This document shows positions 1 through 8,779 of a stretch of DNA of 64,000 nt, piece after piece. Source of the stretch: Brachyspira pilosicoli P43/6/78 (GTDB lineage: Bacteria > Spirochaetota > Brachyspiria > Brachyspirales > Brachyspiraceae); the NCBI RefSeq assembly GCF_000325665.1, contig NC_019908.1, positions 2,046,001 to 2,110,000 of the forward strand. The letters run 5' to 3'. Made by a program: the position numbers and the translations under genes. The notes beneath the pieces were generated by a model. It saw only the letters and a program-made list of their open reading frames with translations. It was not told where the DNA came from and searched no databases. The first letter of the stretch is position 1. Each line of letters starts with the position of its first letter.

Positions 1-348
1 TTTTATGTTGTCTTCTCTTTCTTTTAATGTTTCTAATACTTTTTGCTCTTTTATATTTTTATTTAATAGAATATCATCAGATTTTTTTATATTGAGTGTT
101 TTTGATATTGTATTAGCAAAAAAGTTCATAACATTATTATTTTTATTTGAAGGTACATATAAAAGCAAATCAAAATTAGTATTTAAATATTTATAGCAAT
201 TAAAAAAACTTTCAAATATTAAAGGAGTATTATTTATACTGCCTTTTTTAAAAGCTCTAAGTTCATCTCCAAGCTCTAAATCCAAATCACCAAGAGCAGA
301 TACTCTTATATTATTATCTAAATAAAAAGTTTTATATGGTTTAAAAAT
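1..348 (-). CDS. Partial hypothetical protein, C-terminus beyond the window; start codon unclear
   Basis: The minus strand is open for 116 codons from an ATT codon (346-348) to the window edge. The translation contains a FDLLLYVPSNKNNN-like stretch that resembles the beta-strand plus loop of ComF/phosphoribosyltransferase-type domains, but I cannot name it. There is no ATG or GTG near the beginning: the frame opens just after a stop at about 369 and the first ATG lies more than 70 codons in. It overlaps the last codons of the gene before it. Either it uses a rare ATT start (AAGG lies about 9 nt upstream) or it is the C-terminal part of the preceding gene, separated by a one-base change in the A6 run (T-run 359-364 on the plus strand). 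Confidence 0.45.
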   Translation of the reverse strand, partial: MFKPYKTFYLDNNIRVSALGDLDLELGDELRAFKKGSINNTPLIFESFFNCYKYLNTNFDLLLYVPSNKNNNVMNFFANTISKTLNIKKSDDILLNKNIKEQKVLETLKEREDNIK

Positions 349-853
349 GTTTGCTGCCTTTTTTGTTTATTATAATATATGTTAAAGCTATATAGATAGA
401 GTTTATAATTATTCCTTTATATCCATTAATTAAAGAATTAAACCACATATCATAATTAAATATATTTAATAATAAAATAGATGAAAACCTTGCTGCTATA
501 AAAGAAAGGATAGATAAAATAATAACATAATTAGTGTTTTTAAAAAAATGTTTAATAGCTGATATTAACAAAGAATAAACTATTCCCTCAAACATTAAAA
601 AATATAAAATAGGAACATTAGGCATTTGAAATATTAAATAGTTTACAAGCGGGGATAATATTGAAAGAGCTATTAAATAAATTGGGCTTAGAATAAAAGT
701 GCCTATAGATAAAGCAAAGAATATTGGAAGAAACTCTGTGCCTTTAAGTCCTACAAAGTGTATAGCAATAGGAGATATTATACTCACTGCTATTAAAGAT
801 ATAAGAATTAAACTTTCTAATTTTATTTTTTTTATAGCCAAACTACTAATCAT
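341..853 (-). CDS. ECF-transporter S-component-like membrane protein
   Basis: 170 aa, almost entirely hydrophobic, with about five or six membrane segments and very few charged residues outside the short loops. Size, topology and composition fit the substrate-binding S component of an energy-coupling factor vitamin transporter; the substrate cannot be read from the sequence. The start is supported by an AAGGA ribosome binding site about 8 nt before ATG 853. No ECF ATPase is adjacent; an EcfT-like gene lies about 7.5 kb away (8201-8777). The family assignment is from general look only and could be wrong; membrane location is secure. Confidence 0.5.
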   Translation of the reverse strand: MISSLAIKKIKLESLILISLIAVSIISPIAIHFVGLKGTEFLPIFFALSIGTFILSPIYLIALSILSPLVNYLIFQMPNVPILYFLMFEGIVYSLLISAIKHFFKNTNYVIILSILSFIAARFSSILLLNIFNYDMWFNSLINGYKGIIINSIYIALTYIIINKKGSKHF

Positions 854-935
854 AGTGTTATTCCTTGTATTATTTATTTTAAGCTATAAATAATATATCA
901 TAATATAGAGTTTTTTTAAATATGGTGAAATATAT

Positions 936-1018
936 TCACTTTTCGCGAAGTGTGCCCGAAGGACGAAAACTTTGACGAAGTTCACACCGTATAACGACAG
1001 GAAAAAGTTGAATAAAAA
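936..1018 (+). repeat. GC-rich intergenic mosaic repeat, short copy (type A)
   Basis: Shares the core AAAACTTTGACGAAGT plus a CACACCG motif and the terminal GAAAAAGTTGAATAAAA with copies at 18870-18960 (inverted) and 55762-55855. It is much richer in G and C than the flanking DNA and lies between two genes. No coding potential is evident. Confidence 0.7.
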
Positions 1019-1083
1019 ACTTATATAACAAATACATATACTATCAATTGAATTTTTTTGTTTATAATATAATATATTTGTCT

Positions 1084-2298
1084 ATGGAAACAATGTATAA
1101 AAAAATTTTAAATATAATAAATACTGATATCACACTAAATAAAAACTTAAAAATATTACTTAGTATATTTGCAATACTATTTTCAAATGTGCCGTTATAT
1201 ATATATCTTTTTAGTATTGATATAATAGAAGCAAATACATTGATTTTATTTGTTGTAAAAAGTTATCCATTTTCATTTTTTTATTTATTTTGCTTTACTA
1301 TATTCTTTCATACAGATGTATTAAAAATTAAAGTAATAGTGATGACTTTTTTGTCTTTTTTGCTTGTAAGTTTACTTTTATTTTCTTTTCATTTTATGTT
1401 TAATTATGTCACAATGCCTCCATATGATTCTGAAGATTTTTATGTTATTATAAACAATTTAGTATTTGTGCCTTGTATATTTTTTATTATAATGATTATT
1501 TCTTATATCAATTTTGATTTAAAAGATACAAAAAATATTTCTGAGTTTTTTACTGTGGTTGGAGAGACTTTCTCTTGGCTTTTTATTGTTAATACGGCAA
1601 GCAGTGTTTTAGTTTCAATAGCATATTTTTCAGTTTTTATAGTGGGTGCTTCTTTAGCTTCGCTGCTTTATTCTTATGATGAGGCAGGATTTATACTTGC
1701 AAAAATTGCTATTTCTTTAATAATATTTTTGTACAGTCTAGCTTTATTTGTATCTTATTTCTTATACAAAAAAACTAAGTCTATTATATCAATATATTTA
1801 TCAAGAATGATTATGATATTTAGCTTGATAGTTATATTTATACTTTTTATCGCATTATTATCTGCCGAGTTTAGACCTTATGGCAATACAAGTAGTTTTG
1901 TAGTTTATAATATAGCACTTTCTCTTATGATGATAAACATGTTGTTTACAAGATTAGATAAAAAGGCTACTATATTAACTAAAATAATATATTGTTTGGT
2001 TGTGATTTCTATATCATTATTAGATTTGATTGTGTTTAGCAGTGTAATATATAGAATTATAAATTATGGCTTTTCTATGAGTAAACTTATACTTTTAATA
2101 AATTGTATATTGTTTTTAGCACATCTTATTTATATTGCGATTAACGTTGTAAAAACATTTAAGACATCATTTGAAGAGTGTATTGTAATGAAGGATATAT
2201 GTATAGACAATACTAAGCATATGATATTTGTTTATATTTATTTAGTATGGTTTTTGATTATATGTTTTATCTTACCGTTTTTCTTTGCTAGCATGTGA
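1084..2298 (+). CDS. Polytopic membrane protein, possibly DUF4153 family
   Basis: About 404 aa with roughly 10-11 hydrophobic segments. The frame is open from a TTG at 1048, but the first ATG is at 1084 (METMYKK), with another at 1096; no clear ribosome binding site decides between them. The C-terminal half carries a conserved-looking 'RPYG..SSFVVYNIALSLMMINMLF' stretch (given here with gaps) that recalls DUF4153 membrane proteins, whose function is unknown. It stands alone between a repeat and the tRNA. The family call is tentative. Confidence 0.6.
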   Translation: METMYKKILNIINTDITLNKNLKILLSIFAILFSNVPLYIYLFSIDIIEANTLILFVVKSYPFSFFYLFCFTIFFHTDVLKIKVIVMTFLSFLLVSLLLFSFHFMFNYVTMPPYDSEDFYVIINNLVFVPCIFFIIMIISYINFDLKDTKNISEFFTVVGETFSWLFIVNTASSVLVSIAYFSVFIVGASLASLLYSYDEAGFILAKIAISLIIFLYSLALFVSYFLYKKTKSIISIYLSRMIMIFSLIVIFILFIALLSAEFRPYGNTSSFVVYNIALSLMMINMLFTRLDKKATILTKIIYCLVVISISLLDLIVFSSVIYRIINYGFSMSKLILLINCILFLAHLIYIAINVVKTFKTSFEECIVMKDICIDNTKHMIFVYIYLVWFLIICFILPFFFASM

Positions 2299-2332
2299 GA
2301 TTGATTAATTAAGATTTTTAAGGGGAAATAAG

Positions 2333-2406
2333 TGGGCCAGCAGGGACTTGAACCCCGGACCCGATGATTATGAGTCATCTGCTCTAACCGACTGAGCTAC
2401 TGGCCC
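2333..2406 (-). tRNA. tRNA-Met (CAT anticodon)
   Basis: The reverse complement gives a 74-nt cloverleaf: acceptor arm GGGCCAG pairing CTGGCCC, D-arm TAGCTCAGTCGGTTAGAGCA, anticodon loop ACTCATAAT with a CAT anticodon, T-arm GGTTCAAGT, and discriminator A. CCA is not encoded (the next bases are CT). CAT can be elongator Met or, if C34 is lysidine-modified, Ile(AUA). The acceptor and anticodon arms look Met-like, but Ile2 is not excluded. It lacks the initiator features. Confidence 0.9.
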
Positions 2407-2579
2407 CTATATTTTTGTTTGTTTTGATTTTGCTATTCTATAGCAGACTATTAAAAAAGTCAAGAGTAAAAGCAGTATTTTTTTTGTTTAATTTAATAAT
2501 ATCATTTATAATTGTATTAATTGTGTTATTTTAATTGATAATATGTAATTTTAGTTTGCAAAAAGAGCCCTTAAAAACC

Positions 2580-2607
2580 TTGACAAATAAAGCCTTTTAA
2601 GTAAAAT
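2580..2607 (+). promoter_or_regulatory. Sigma-70-type promoter for cysS
   Basis: TTGACA (2580-2585), 16-nt spacer, TAAAAT (2602-2607). Predicted transcription start near 2614, about 42 nt before the cysS ATG. No T-box or leader peptide fits in this short leader. Confidence 0.75.
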
Positions 2608-2655
2608 GGTAGAAATATTTTTATTGAATAGAGTTATTATTAAGGAAATAGTTTT

Positions 2656-4065
2656 ATGATTAAGTTTTATAATTCATTAACTAGGCAAAAAGAAGAGTTT
2701 AAGCCGATGAATGAAAAAGAGGTTGGAATGTATTCTTGCGGACCTACTGTTTATAATTATGCTCATATTGGTAATTTTAGAGCTTATATATTTAGTGATT
2801 TGGTGAGAAGAGTTTTAGAAGATTACGGATACAATGTAAAACTAGTAATGAACTTAACAGATGTTGATGATAAAACTATAAGAAACTCAAAAGAAAACCA
2901 TATATCATTAAGTGAATATACAAAAAAATATAAAGAGGCTTTTTTTGAAGATATAAAAACTTTAAGAATAAAGCCCGCAACAGTAAATCCTTCTGCTACA
3001 GAACATATAAAAGAGATGATAGATATAATAAAACTTCTAGAAAAAAACGGTCATACTTATGAGGCAGACGGTTCTATATATTTTAAGATAAGCACATTTC
3101 CAGAGTATGGCGAATTAGCTAACCTTGATAAGCAGGAATTAAAAGAGGGAGCTTCTGGAAGAGTTTCAAGCGATGAATATGATAAAGAAAATGCAAGCGA
3201 CTTTGTACTTTGGAAGGCATATACAGAAGAAGACGGAGATGTTTATTGGGATTCTCCTTTTGGAAAGGGAAGACCTGGCTGGCATATAGAATGTTCTGCT
3301 ATGAGCTGCAAATATTTGGGCAAGCATTTTGATATACATACTGGAGGAGTTGATAATAAATTTCCTCATCATGAAAACGAAATAGCACAAAATGAAGCTG
3401 CTTTTAATGAGAAGTTTGTTAACTATTGGCTTCACTGTGAGCATTTAATTGTTGATGGTGAGAAGATGTCAAAGTCTAAAGGAAATTTCTATACTCTTAG
3501 AGATTTGCTTAATAAAGGCTTATCTGCTGAGGCTATAAGATATTCGCTTATGAACTCTCATTATAGAAAGCAATTAAACTTTACTATAGAAGGTATTAAT
3601 CAATCTCAAAGTGCAATAGACAGAGTTAATGACCTTATATTTAGACTTAAAGATGTTAATAAAACTGATGCTGATGATAGTGCTGTAATGAAGGAACTTG
3701 AAGAGGCTAATAAAAACTTCTTTGAATCTATTTATGATGATTTAAATGTTTCTGAGGCTTTGGGAGTATTTTTTAGTTTTATAAAGAGTATAAATATTTC
3801 TTTTGATTCTATTAATGTTAGTTCAAGAGATGCTATAATAAAGTTTATAGAGAGAGTAAATAATATAATAAACTGTTTTAATATGAATGGAGAGAAAGAA
3901 ATAGAAAGTTCAGAAGAAGAAAAAATTAATAAACTCATAGAAGAACGTACTCTAGCTAAAAAAGAGAAAAATTATAAAAGAGCAGATGAGATAAGAGATG
4001 AACTTAACAGTATGGGAATAGAGATAATGGATACACCAAATGGCGTTAGATGGAAAAGAAAATAA
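2656..4065 (+). CDS. cysS: Cysteine--tRNA ligase
   Basis: 469 aa, the usual family length. Charges tRNA-Cys in the cytoplasm. Class I signatures are present: HIGN at residues 37-40 and KMSKS at 270-274. Cys28 in MYSCGPT is the first of the zinc ligands that select cysteine; WHIECSAM supplies another. The C-terminus has the DALR-like helical region ending in NGVRWKRK. An AAGGAA site lies upstream of ATG 2656, behind a good promoter. The stop lies inside the start of the next gene (26-nt overlap), which implies translational coupling. Confidence 0.97.
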   Translation: MIKFYNSLTRQKEEFKPMNEKEVGMYSCGPTVYNYAHIGNFRAYIFSDLVRRVLEDYGYNVKLVMNLTDVDDKTIRNSKENHISLSEYTKKYKEAFFEDIKTLRIKPATVNPSATEHIKEMIDIIKLLEKNGHTYEADGSIYFKISTFPEYGELANLDKQELKEGASGRVSSDEYDKENASDFVLWKAYTEEDGDVYWDSPFGKGRPGWHIECSAMSCKYLGKHFDIHTGGVDNKFPHHENEIAQNEAAFNEKFVNYWLHCEHLIVDGEKMSKSKGNFYTLRDLLNKGLSAEAIRYSLMNSHYRKQLNFTIEGINQSQSAIDRVNDLIFRLKDVNKTDADDSAVMKELEEANKNFFESIYDDLNVSEALGVFFSFIKSINISFDSINVSSRDAIIKFIERVNNIINCFNMNGEKEIESSEEEKINKLIEERTLAKKEKNYKRADEIRDELNSMGIEIMDTPNGVRWKRK

Positions 4066-4933
4066 TATAATAGATTTAATTACTAATACTTATCAGCATA
4101 TAAGCGGTATTGGTCCTAAAAAAGAAGCCCTGCTTTGGGAAGAAGGTTTAACAGATTGGCAAAGTGCATTAAAAAATATTAATTATTATGCAATGCCTAA
4201 TTCTATAAGAGAAGCCTTAAAAGATGAACTTCCAAAATCTATATATAATTTGAACTCAAAAAATTATGATTATTTTTTAAAGAAGTTTCCTAATCAAATA
4301 TTATATAGACTTTATCCTATGTTTATGGATAAAACTGTATTTTTGGATATAGAAACTACAGGTATGAAGCCTGCAAAATCTTATGTTACAGTGATAGGCT
4401 GTTATGACGGCAAGGATATGCAGGTATTTATTCATGGAAAAAATGAGAGAGATTTTCTAGATTATATAAAAAATTATTCTATTGTTGTTACTTTTAATGG
4501 TTCTTGTTTTGATATACCATTTTTGGAGAGATATTTTAATACAAAAATAAAATGTGCTCAGATAGATTTGCGTTTTGTATTAAAGGACTTGGGTTATACC
4601 GGCGGATTAAAAAAAATAGAAAAAGATGTCGGTATTGATAGGGGAGACGATATGCTTGGTGTGAATGGATACACCGCCGTTTTGCTTTGGAATTATTATT
4701 TAGACACTAAAGATGAAACAGCAATAGATTCTCTCATACATTATAATTTGCTTGATACTATTGATTTGGAATATTTATTATGTCTTGCCTACAATAAATA
4801 TGCTGAAAAATATAAAACTTCTCTTTTAGACTATAAAGAGCTTCCTTCTGTGAGTAAATATAAGCCTAATAAAAAATTAATAGACTATCTTCACAAACAC
4901 CCTCATAAATATTCACCTAAAAATGATGATTAA
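4040..4933 (+). CDS. YprB-like ribonuclease H-fold exonuclease
   Basis: 297 aa. An N-terminal ISGIGPKKEALLWEEG stretch (about residues 17-32) resembles a helix-hairpin-helix. The main domain has DEDD-type exonuclease motifs: LDIETTG (D103, E105), VTFNGSCFDIPFL, and a C-terminal HYNLLDTIDLEYL that supplies the last acid. This matches the RNase_H_2/YprB family, presumed nucleic-acid 3'-5' exonucleases. It overlaps cysS by 26 nt in another frame, so expression is probably coupled. It converges with the next gene, with only 2 nt between their stops. Substrate unknown. Confidence 0.8.
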   Translation: MALDGKENNIIDLITNTYQHISGIGPKKEALLWEEGLTDWQSALKNINYYAMPNSIREALKDELPKSIYNLNSKNYDYFLKKFPNQILYRLYPMFMDKTVFLDIETTGMKPAKSYVTVIGCYDGKDMQVFIHGKNERDFLDYIKNYSIVVTFNGSCFDIPFLERYFNTKIKCAQIDLRFVLKDLGYTGGLKKIEKDVGIDRGDDMLGVNGYTAVLLWNYYLDTKDETAIDSLIHYNLLDTIDLEYLLCLAYNKYAEKYKTSLLDYKELPSVSKYKPNKKLIDYLHKHPHKYSPKNDD

Positions 4934-4935
4934 AA

Positions 4936-6087
4936 TTAATAAGCTTGGTCTAATATTGTAGTGATAGCATCATGCGTCATAACTTTAGGCAGTTTATCCA
5001 TACCGCTGTAAGTTAAAGCTATATCTGCAACATTGTTAAATTTGCTTCTATCCATATTTATTTCATTAAGTCTTCTAGGTAAGTTGAGGTCATGAAGAAG
5101 CTTTTTGATATATTCACCGCTTTGGCTTGCTATTTCAAAAGGAGTCATTTCAGGGTCAACTCCGTTAATGAAATCTGCAAGTATTGTATATTTATCAGGT
5201 ACAACAGGTATATAATATTCCATAATATGAGGAAGAAGCATTGATGAAATGATAGATTTATTAACATTATACATATTATTAATAGCAATAGATAAAGCCC
5301 TTGAAGCTCCAAGACTAGCATTAGAACTAGCCATAGCACACATCATATTAGCCATAGCTATATTTGATATATTGTCTACATTTGAGCTGTCTAATATAAG
5401 TTTTCCTAAACCTTTAATGCTTAATCTCATAGCATTTTTAATAATAGGAGCATTAATTTCATTTAAAGTAGTGCTCATATACAAATCAAAAGCCATAGCA
5501 AATACACTCAAAGCACTGCTTATAGAATATTTTACAGGCACTGTTGTATATAATGCAGGGTCTATTATACAATCACTTGCATATATGTTTTTATCAGTAG
5601 ATTCTTTGCATATTCCATCATATTTATCTACCAAATACATTCCAGTAGTAATTTCTGATAAAGAACCAAGTATAGTAGGCACGCTTATTAATGGGAATGG
5701 CTTATGATATACAGTTTGACCACCAACATAATCTGAAGCTTCACCGCTGTTAGTAACTACAACAGAAGCACCTTTAGCTATATTTTGAACTTTAAATCCT
5801 CCTATAGCAACTATACATTCTGCTTTACTATATCTTACTAAGTTGGCTATAACATCTGAAGCATCACTATTAGAACTTGAGCTTACTTTAGAATAAACCA
5901 TAACATTCATTAGATTATCTTCTAATTTGCTTACTATTCTATCTATTACGCCTATTTGATTGAAAGAGTTTCCATCTGTTACAACAACAACTCTTCCGCC
6001 GTATTGTTTAATTGTGTCATGAAGACATTCTATAGAATCAATTCCGAATTTTATCCTAGTTGGTAATTTAAACTCTATTATAGCCAT
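4936..6087 (-). CDS. Iron-containing alcohol dehydrogenase homologue with lost active-site motifs
   Basis: 383 aa, the full length of group III Fe-ADHs and colinear with them throughout. The diagnostic motifs are replaced. The NAD-binding GGGS-x2-D-x-AK is IGGFKVQNIAK (residues 95-105). The TTAGTGSE motif is VPTILGSLSE (136-145). The metal-ligand helix D-x3-H is SISSALSVFAMAF (188-200, no His). The H-x3-H and VPHG region is ASRALSIAIN...NVNKS (261-278), both His lost. Only LLPH (284-287) remains. The frame is intact and the composition ordinary, so it is probably expressed. I infer a non-catalytic or repurposed family member. Confidence 0.8.
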   Translation of the reverse strand: MAIIEFKLPTRIKFGIDSIECLHDTIKQYGGRVVVVTDGNSFNQIGVIDRIVSKLEDNLMNVMVYSKVSSSSNSDASDVIANLVRYSKAECIVAIGGFKVQNIAKGASVVVTNSGEASDYVGGQTVYHKPFPLISVPTILGSLSEITTGMYLVDKYDGICKESTDKNIYASDCIIDPALYTTVPVKYSISSALSVFAMAFDLYMSTTLNEINAPIIKNAMRLSIKGLGKLILDSSNVDNISNIAMANMMCAMASSNASLGASRALSIAINNMYNVNKSIISSMLLPHIMEYYIPVVPDKYTILADFINGVDPEMTPFEIASQSGEYIKKLLHDLNLPRRLNEINMDRSKFNNVADIALTYSGMDKLPKVMTHDAITTILDQAY

Positions 6088-6220
6088 ATTTACTCATCAT
6101 AATAAAAATTAATTTTACTATATTAATTCTCGGAAAAAGTATGTTTATTTTTTAAGTGAAATATTATTTTTTGTGTATATAGTAGATATTTAATAGTTTG
6201 TAGAAAATATTTTTAAGTTT

Positions 6221-6508
6221 TTTGTTTTCATGGCTTTTCCCCATGCGAAGCGTGCCCGTAGGGTAGCACCCCAGTTCTTTTACCGACGCTCTGCGTGCCT
6301 GAGGCAAGGTACCTTTCGGTATTGGTATAAAAGAATCTTATATCCTTCGGATACGCTTCGCGAAGAACTGCATTTTTATTATAAATTTTATAATTTAATT
6401 GTACATTAAAAAGCACTCCCCCGCACGACTAAGAAGTTATAATTAAAGCATAGCATTACCGTGCGGCAAGGTGGTACAGCTCGTACGCGGGAAAAAGTTG
6501 AATAAAAG
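6221..6508 (+). repeat. Long GC-rich intergenic repeat, copy 1
   Basis: About 285 bp, closely similar over its length to 20117-20404. Shared landmarks in order: GCGAAGCGTGCCC, CAGTTCTTTT, CGACGCTCTGCGTGCCT, GGTATTGGTATAAAAGAA, ATATCCTTCGGATACG, the palindrome CTTCGCGAAG, a near-identical AT-rich middle, then CCGCACG/CGTGCGG arms and CGCGGGAAAAAGTTGAATAA. It fills most of the 470-bp gap between two minus-strand genes. A 62-codon frame inside it has no support. Confidence 0.85.
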
Positions 6509-6556
6509 AAAAATTTACATGATAAAATATAGTTGTTTAGGTATATCTAAATTTAA

Positions 6557-7660
6557 CTATCTAATAATATTTCTGCTCTCATAATATTCCTGCCATCTGC
6601 GGCCTAATTTTTGTGCTTTTATTTTTACAGCATTATTAAAATAGTGTTGTAGTTTTGATACATCGTCTTTATTTTCTTTTACAACGCTTCCAATAAGGTT
6701 TTCAACTACTGTAGACATATTAATATTTCCATCAGCATAATAGTATGAATGAAGTGCTGACTGATAATAAACTGAAACCGCCTCAGCTGTACTCATTATA
6801 GAATTAAGCTCCTGAAGTTTAGCATTATCTTCGCTTATTCCGTTTCTAAGTTCATTAAAAGTAGTGGCAAGTACATTAACTACATCATAATCTATATTCA
6901 TATCAATATTAGCAAGTTCAAATAAACTTTCGCATTGATTAGTTATTATTTCAGATTCTAGTTTTATATCCTTTATAGGTTCAACAGTTTCAAAATTAAA
7001 TCTTCTCTTTAAAGCACTGCTCATTTCATTAATGCCTTTATCTCTTGTATTTGCTGTAGCTATTATATTAAATCCGGCATTTGCAAATAATACTCTGTTT
7101 TGCTCTGGTATATTCATTATCTTATCGCTTAATATACTTATTAAAGAGTCTTGTATTTCAATAGGGCATCTTGTAATCTCTTCAAATCTTGTTATAAAGC
7201 CATTACTCATGCCTGTATAAATAGGAGAAGGTATTAATGCCTCATCAACAGGACCTTTAGCAAATAGCAAAGCATAGTTCCAAGAATATTTTATATTATC
7301 TTCGTTAGTTCCTGCAGTTCCTTGTATTGTGATTGTGCTGTTTCCGCTAATAGCTGCAGATAATAATTCGCTAAGCATTGTTTTTGCTGTTCCTGGCTCT
7401 CCTACAAGCATCAATCCTCTGTTGCCTGCTAATGTAATTATTGCTCTTTCAACTAAAGCATCATCTCCGTAAAACTTCTTTTTTATAATAGTGCCGTCTT
7501 CAAACTTTTTGCCGAGTATAAAATCTCTCACTGCTTGAGGCGATAATTTCCAATTTTTTGGCTTTAGATTTTTATCTCTGCTTTTTAATATTTCCAATTC
7601 TTCTTTGTAAAGTTCTTCCATTAATGGCTTTTGATGTTGATTATTATTATTATTTGGCAT
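6557..7660 (-). CDS. MoxR-family AAA+ ATPase
   Basis: About 367 aa from ATG 7660 (MPNNNNN), chosen because AAAAGAG precedes it by about 6 nt; an upstream ATG at 7699 has no such site. Walker A GEPGTAKT is at about residues 87-94. The Walker B region reads ITRFEEITRCP, with Glu where Asp is usual, as I recall for a MoxR subfamily found with VWA or SWIM proteins. The sensor region NIIATANTRDKG and arginine-finger region SSALKRRFNF follow. MoxR proteins are chaperone-like ATPases that act on metal-containing or VWA partners. No VWA partner is next to it in the window. Confidence 0.85.
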   Translation of the reverse strand: MPNNNNNQHQKPLMEELYKEELEILKSRDKNLKPKNWKLSPQAVRDFILGKKFEDGTIIKKKFYGDDALVERAIITLAGNRGLMLVGEPGTAKTMLSELLSAAISGNSTITIQGTAGTNEDNIKYSWNYALLFAKGPVDEALIPSPIYTGMSNGFITRFEEITRCPIEIQDSLISILSDKIMNIPEQNRVLFANAGFNIIATANTRDKGINEMSSALKRRFNFETVEPIKDIKLESEIITNQCESLFELANIDMNIDYDVVNVLATTFNELRNGISEDNAKLQELNSIMSTAEAVSVYYQSALHSYYYADGNINMSTVVENLIGSVVKENKDDVSKLQHYFNNAVKIKAQKLGRRWQEYYESRNIIR

Positions 7661-7844
7661 TTTATTCTCTTTTGTATTAATTGTTATTTTAATTATCATT
7701 TTAGTATATATTATAAATAATTTGTTTTCAAACTTTTGTGGGTTTTAATATGAATTTATATAAAACATGAACTATATATTGTTTTCATAATTTTATAAAA
7801 ATATAAAATAATAACTACTAAAACAATATAAGAAGGAGTTTGGT

Positions 7845-8207
7845 ATGATATATGCAATAGTGCCTCCAAAATGTATTGAAGGCGATACAAATGAATATCA
7901 TATATTTGAAGCATATTTTAACATCATTGATAATACCATCACTATTAATGTTCACTCTATATCTAGTTTGCATATAAAAATAAAACCTAGATATAAAAAC
8001 ATGGTAAATAATAATTTTAAAGAGAATTATATTTCCATTAATATAGAATTGAAAGATGGCAGAAACAAAATGTTAAAATATAAATATTATAAAAATCCTA
8101 ATGGTATATTTATGACAGAGAGCAGAGAAGATACTATTGTTGTTGCTGTTTTGCTTAAGAATTATTTATGCGGTAATTGTGCTCAGTTTTTATTTGGAAG
8201 TCAGTAA
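7845..8207 (+). CDS. Hypothetical protein
   Basis: 120 aa, not recognised. An excellent AGAAGGAG site precedes the ATG, so it is probably real. It has alternating hydrophobic strands, no signal peptide and no membrane segment, and a C-terminal LCGNC pair of cysteines. It converges with the EcfT-like gene on the other strand; if that gene's repaired frame (stop at 8201) is right, the two overlap by 7 nt. Confidence 0.6.
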   Translation: MIYAIVPPKCIEGDTNEYHIFEAYFNIIDNTITINVHSISSLHIKIKPRYKNMVNNNFKENYISINIELKDGRNKMLKYKYYKNPNGIFMTESREDTIVVAVLLKNYLCGNCAQFLFGSQ

Positions 8208-8777
8208 GTTTTGATATTTTGAGATTTTCTATAATTATTAATGAATCTATCGTATGGGTAAAGCTTAAAAGAATCCCTATAAACATTTTCTAGTAGTTTT
8301 TTTACTAAATTGATTTTTTCTTTTAAAAGTTTTATTTTTATCTTTTATTTTATTAAACTCTAAAAAAAATGATTTTTTTACTATATTCATAAATATATTA
8401 ATTCTTATCATCTCATCAAAAATTATTCCGTTTGGTATTTTAATTTTCTTTATAAGAATAAAAAATATAGATAAGAAATATAATAAGCTTAATATTCTAA
8501 TGAAGTATATTATTGTAAAATTGGCACCTACTTTGTCTATGTATATGCCTAATATATTATAATATTCTCCTCTAGAGTTTAATCCTTGAATAATGAATAC
8601 GGCCAAAAAATATGGTATAAGATGCAATAGCCTTTTTATAGTTTTATATAAAGACTTTGTAAGTATTATATGAACTATAAATAAGGCTACTGCTATATAT
8701 ATTAATATGTTTACTTTTACAGTAAAAATGATTATGAATAAGAATAAAGCTAATATAATAGAAGTTATATAAAGCAT
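8201..8777 (-). CDS. EcfT/CbiQ-like membrane protein, apparently frameshifted near its end
   Basis: From ATG 8777 the frame runs 166 codons to a stop at 8277, with four or five membrane segments and an N-terminal half reminiscent of CbiQ/EcfT transmembrane subunits. The last ~22 codons of that frame are unconvincing. A different frame, open from about 8344 to a stop at 8201-8203, encodes an amphipathic basic tail (KLLKEKINLVKKLLENVY..., ending in IKTY) that fits better. Joining the frames needs one base fewer, within the T-runs 8335-8339 or 8343-8346. The total is 577 nt, one more than a multiple of three. It begins directly after the efp stop and is surely cotranscribed with efp. Function is inferred only. 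Confidence 0.5.
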
Positions 8778-8779
8778 AA

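Noticed and set aside
2608-2655. T-box or Cys leader peptide before cysS
   Set aside because: The leader after the predicted start is only about 42 nt and has neither a Cys-rich frame nor T-box sequence.
5249-5707. 152-codon plus-strand frame antisense to the iron-ADH homologue
   Set aside because: Shadow of the real minus-strand gene, which has colinear family similarity; no SD.
6228-6416. 62-codon minus-strand frame in the long repeat
   Set aside because: It lies wholly in a non-coding repeat; the other copy does not keep it as an equivalent frame and there is no ribosome binding site.
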